8,896 bases of DNA from NCBI GenBank assembly GCA_019689775.1, contig JADGGV010000130.1, forward strand, positions 1-8,896. Direction: 5' to 3'. Both the position numbers and the translations under genes were made by a program. This stretch comes from Gemmatimonadota bacterium. GTDB taxonomy: Bacteria > Gemmatimonadota > Gemmatimonadetes > Longimicrobiales > RSA9. The notes beneath the pieces were generated by a model, which saw only the letters and a list, made by a program, of their open reading frames with translations, ran no database searches and had not been told where the DNA came from. Position 1 is the first letter of the stretch, and every line of letters begins with the position of its first letter. Below, in pieces: positions 6,412 to 8,896 of the stretch.

Positions 6412-8896
6412 ATGCCCCGAAAGGCGTTCTCCCCAACGCGGCTCGCGTTGCTCTACACCCTCGCGGGTGTCGCCTGGATCCTGATCTCCGACGCCGTCGC
6501 GGAGCTCCTCGTCCCGCCCGGCTCGCGGCTCGTCCTCGCCGGCATCGCCAAGGGCATCGCGTTCGTCGCCGTGACCGGCCTCGTCGTCTACGTGCTCGCC
6601 CGCCGCGAGGTCACGCGCGCCCGCGCCGCGCAGGCGGCGCTCGAGGCCAGCGAGCACCGGTTCCGCAGCCAGTACCACGACTTCCCGATCCCGACGTTCA
6701 CCTGGCGCGCCGACGGCGACGACCTCACCCTCGTCGACTGCAACGCCGCCGGCCTCGAGGTCAGCAGCGGCAGAGCCGTCGTCGGCGCCCGCGCCGCCGA
6801 CTACTTCGCCGACGACCCCGCGACGGCCGCCGTGCTCCGGCGCGCGCTCGCCGACCGCACCACGTTCAGCATCGACAGCCCGCACCGCTCCCCCGACGGG
6901 ACGCCCCGCGTCGTGCGCTTCCGCGCGTCGTTCGTGCCGCCCGACCTCGTCGTCGTCCAGACCGCCGACGTCACCGCGGAGCAGCACGCCGAGCAGCTCC
7001 GCTCGCAGCTCCTCGAGGAGGAGCGCCGCGGTCGGGAGCGGCTCAGCGCCGTGCTCGAGAGCATCCAGAGCGGCTTCTTCGCGCTCGACCACGACTGGCG
7101 GCTGACGTACGTGAACCACCACGCCGAGGCGCTGTTCGGCAAGCCCCGCGCGGAGATCCTCGGCCGCGTCCTCTGGGACGAGCTCCCCGGCGCCCGCGAC
7201 TCCGTCTTCGAGCGCGAGTGCCGGCGCGCCGCCAGCGAGCACGTCCCCGTCGCCTTCGAGGAGGTCCTCGCCTCCGCCTGGCTCGAGGTCCACGCCTACC
7301 CGTCCGCCGAAGGGCTCTCCGTCTTCGTCGACGACGTCACCGAGCGACGCCGCCTCGCCGAAAACCTCGAGCGCTCCGACGCGCTCCTCGACATGATCTT
7401 CCAGCAGGCGCCGATCGGCTTCGCCTTCCTCGACCACGCGCTACGGTACATGCGCGTCAACGAGCGCCTCGCCGAGATGAACGGCATCCCCGCGGCCGAC
7501 CATCTCGGCCGCCACGTGCATGACGTGATCCCCGACCTGCCGCCCGAGGTGATCGCCGCCCTACAGTCCGTTCTCGATTCCGGCGTGGGCCTCACCGTCG
7601 AGAGCGGAGACGGGGCGCTCGCCGGCGCCGGCGGCCGGCACTGGTGGATCGGCGGCTACCCCGTCCGCACCGCCGACGGCGAGATCATCGGCCTCGGCGT
7701 GCTCGTCGAGGACATCACCGCCCGCAAGCGCACCGAGGAGGCGCTCCGCGAGAGCGAGGCCCGCTTCCGCACCGTCTTCGAGCAGTCGGCCATCGGCATC
7801 GCGCTCTGCGACCTGCACGGCCGACTCCTCGAGACGAATCCGGCGCTCCAACGGCTCCTCGGCTACACCGCCGACGAGCTGCGCGGGATGCGCTTCGCCG
7901 AGCTGATGCACCCCGACGACCGCACCGGCGACCCCGAGGCCGCCGAGCCGCTCGCCGACGGCCGGCTCGACGATCTCCGCAGCGAGAAGCGCTACACGCG
8001 GCGCGACGGCGCGATCATCTGGGGCGCCGCGCGCCTCTCGCTACTCCGCGGCGTCGACGGCGAGCCCCGCTACCTCATCGCCATGCTCGAGGACGTCACG
8101 CAGCGCCGCGCCCTCGAGGACGAGCTGCGCCAGGCCCAGAAGATGGAGGCCGTCGGCCGCCTCGCCGGCGGCGTCGCCCACGACTTCAACAACCTGCTCA
8201 CCGGCATCCGCGGCTACGCCGCCATGATCGCCGGCGAGCTCCGGCCCGACGAGCCGTTGCGCGCCGACGCCGAGGAGATCGTACGCGCCGCCGACCGCGC
8301 CGCGGCGCTCACCCGCCAGCTCCTCGCCTTCAGCCGCAAGCAGGTGCTCCAGCCGCAGGTCCTCGACCCCGCCGCCACCGTCGCCAACATGGTGCGCATG
8401 CTCCGCCGCGTGATCGGCGAGGACATCGAGCTGGTCGTCCGCGCCGAGCCCGACGTCGCCCGCGTCCGCGTCGATCCCAGCCAGCTCGAGCAGGTGGTGC
8501 TGAATTTGGCCGTCAACGCCCGCGACGCCATGGACCGCGGCGGCCGGCTCACGATCGAGACGCGCAACCTGACGATCAGCGCCGCCGACGCCGCCGACTA
8601 CCCCGGCGCCGCGCCGGGAGACTACGTTGCCATCCGCGTGCACGACACCGGCGCCGGCATCCCGCCCGAGGTGCTGCCGCACATCTTCGAGCCGTTCTTC
8701 ACCACCAAGGATCCGGGGCGGGGCACCGGGCTCGGCCTCGCGACCGTCTACGGAATAATCAGTCAGACCGGCGGGCACATCTACGCCGACAGCACGCCCG
8801 GCGCCGGCACGTCCTTCCGCATCCTCCTCCCCGCCGTCCACGAGGCCGCGCCCGAGGAGGCGCCCCCCCCCCCCCCCCGCCCCCGGGGGGTATTAA
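6412..8896 (+). CDS. Membrane-anchored four-PAS sensor histidine kinase, 3'-partial (possible hybrid kinase)
   Basis: The frame is open from ATG 6412 to the window edge (828 codons), so the stop lies beyond. Two hydrophobic helices (about residues 11-28 and 41-63) are joined by a very short loop, leaving almost no extracytoplasmic sensor. Four PAS-type domains follow, starting near RFRSQYHDF (83), RLSAVLESIQSGFF (210), DMIFQQAPIGFAF (327) and RFRTVFEQSAIGIAL (451). A charged coiled-coil-like linker lies at about 190-210. The HisKA box GGVAHDFNNLLTGI carries the phospho-acceptor His590. The ATPase domain has the N-box NLAVNARDAM (Asn698, Asn702), G1 box DTGAGI (Asp745), F-box FEPFFTTK and G2 box GTGLGL (771-776), so it appears catalytically complete. 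After the kinase core comes Glu/Ala/Pro sequence that commonly links to a receiver domain, but the window stops there. The kinase would autophosphorylate in response to a cytoplasmic or membrane signal, whose identity cannot be inferred. The start lacks a clear Shine-Dalgarno sequence. GTG at 6409 is in frame and adjacent; an in-frame stop lies at 6256. ATG 6412 places the first helix properly. Confidence 0.93.
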   Translation, partial: MPRKAFSPTRLALLYTLAGVAWILISDAVAELLVPPGSRLVLAGIAKGIAFVAVTGLVVYVLARREVTRARAAQAALEASEHRFRSQYHDFPIPTFTWRADGDDLTLVDCNAAGLEVSSGRAVVGARAADYFADDPATAAVLRRALADRTTFSIDSPHRSPDGTPRVVRFRASFVPPDLVVVQTADVTAEQHAEQLRSQLLEEERRGRERLSAVLESIQSGFFALDHDWRLTYVNHHAEALFGKPRAEILGRVLWDELPGARDSVFERECRRAASEHVPVAFEEVLASAWLEVHAYPSAEGLSVFVDDVTERRRLAENLERSDALLDMIFQQAPIGFAFLDHALRYMRVNERLAEMNGIPAADHLGRHVHDVIPDLPPEVIAALQSVLDSGVGLTVESGDGALAGAGGRHWWIGGYPVRTADGEIIGLGVLVEDITARKRTEEALRESEARFRTVFEQSAIGIALCDLHGRLLETNPALQRLLGYTADELRGMRFAELMHPDDRTGDPEAAEPLADGRLDDLRSEKRYTRRDGAIIWGAARLSLLRGVDGEPRYLIAMLEDVTQRRALEDELRQAQKMEAVGRLAGGVAHDFNNLLTGIRGYAAMIAGELRPDEPLRADAEEIVRAADRAAALTRQLLAFSRKQVLQPQVLDPAATVANMVRMLRRVIGEDIELVVRAEPDVARVRVDPSQLEQVVLNLAVNARDAMDRGGRLTIETRNLTISAADAADYPGAAPGDYVAIRVHDTGAGIPPEVLPHIFEPFFTTKDPGRGTGLGLATVYGIISQTGGHIYADSTPGAGTSFRILLPAVHEAAPEEAPPPPPRPRGVL
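8863..8896. other. C/G homopolymer-rich edge, probable degraded contig end
   Basis: C16 (8863-8878), G, C5, G6 and then TATTAA form the window edge. The run follows directly after a well-behaved kinase domain and codes for poly-Pro. It mirrors the damaged look of the opposite edge. I infer assembly or base-calling error, so the last roughly 11 codons of the kinase should be disregarded. Confidence 0.6.

Overview
This 8.9 kb window is extremely GC-rich, with a strong preference for C in the third codon position (CTC, GCC, CGC and GAC dominate). It holds four genes, and two of them run off the window ends. The proteins look like those of a high-GC soil or environmental bacterium. The cyclic-glucan-synthase-type GH94 protein, the multi-PAS kinase with an AHDFNNLLT histidine box, and the UgpC/MalK-type ATPase are familiar from Gemmatimonadota, Acidobacteriota and Myxococcota-like genomes. 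I cannot fix the phylum from this sequence alone. No tRNA, rRNA, CRISPR array, transposase, phage gene or attachment site was seen.

Layout. Positions 1-3519 (+) hold the C-terminal part of a GH94 protein resembling the cyclic beta-1,2-glucan synthase (NdvB/Cgs) C-terminus, with its 5' end missing. Positions 3607-4959 (-) hold a complete GH1 beta-glucosidase that converges on the GH94 gene. Positions 5092-6222 (+) hold a complete sugar-importer-type ABC ATPase, divergent from the GH1 gene across a 132-bp region rich in inverted repeats. Positions 6412-8896 (+) hold a membrane-anchored four-PAS histidine kinase whose 3' end is missing. The kinase has no stop codon before the window ends.

How the genes may work together (inference). 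GH94 enzymes of this subgroup act on beta-1,2-glucan by reversible phosphorolysis, GH1 enzymes release glucose from beta-glucosides, and MalK/UgpC-type ATPases power oligosaccharide importers. The three together suggest a beta-glucan or beta-glucoside utilisation or remodelling locus. The GH1 and ATPase genes may share control, because each has a near-identical 13-bp element just upstream of its start. No permease or solute-binding protein is present, so the ATPase may serve importers encoded elsewhere. The kinase has no visible partner regulator in the window, and its link to sugar metabolism is by position only.

Both window edges are runs of C and G (positions 24-69 and 8863-8890) that look like degraded contig ends. 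Residues encoded there should not be trusted. The window is mostly ordinary. The points most worth checking are the divergent regulatory region, the Ala/Pro linker in the GH94 protein where a longer inter-domain region would be expected, and the orphan ATPase.
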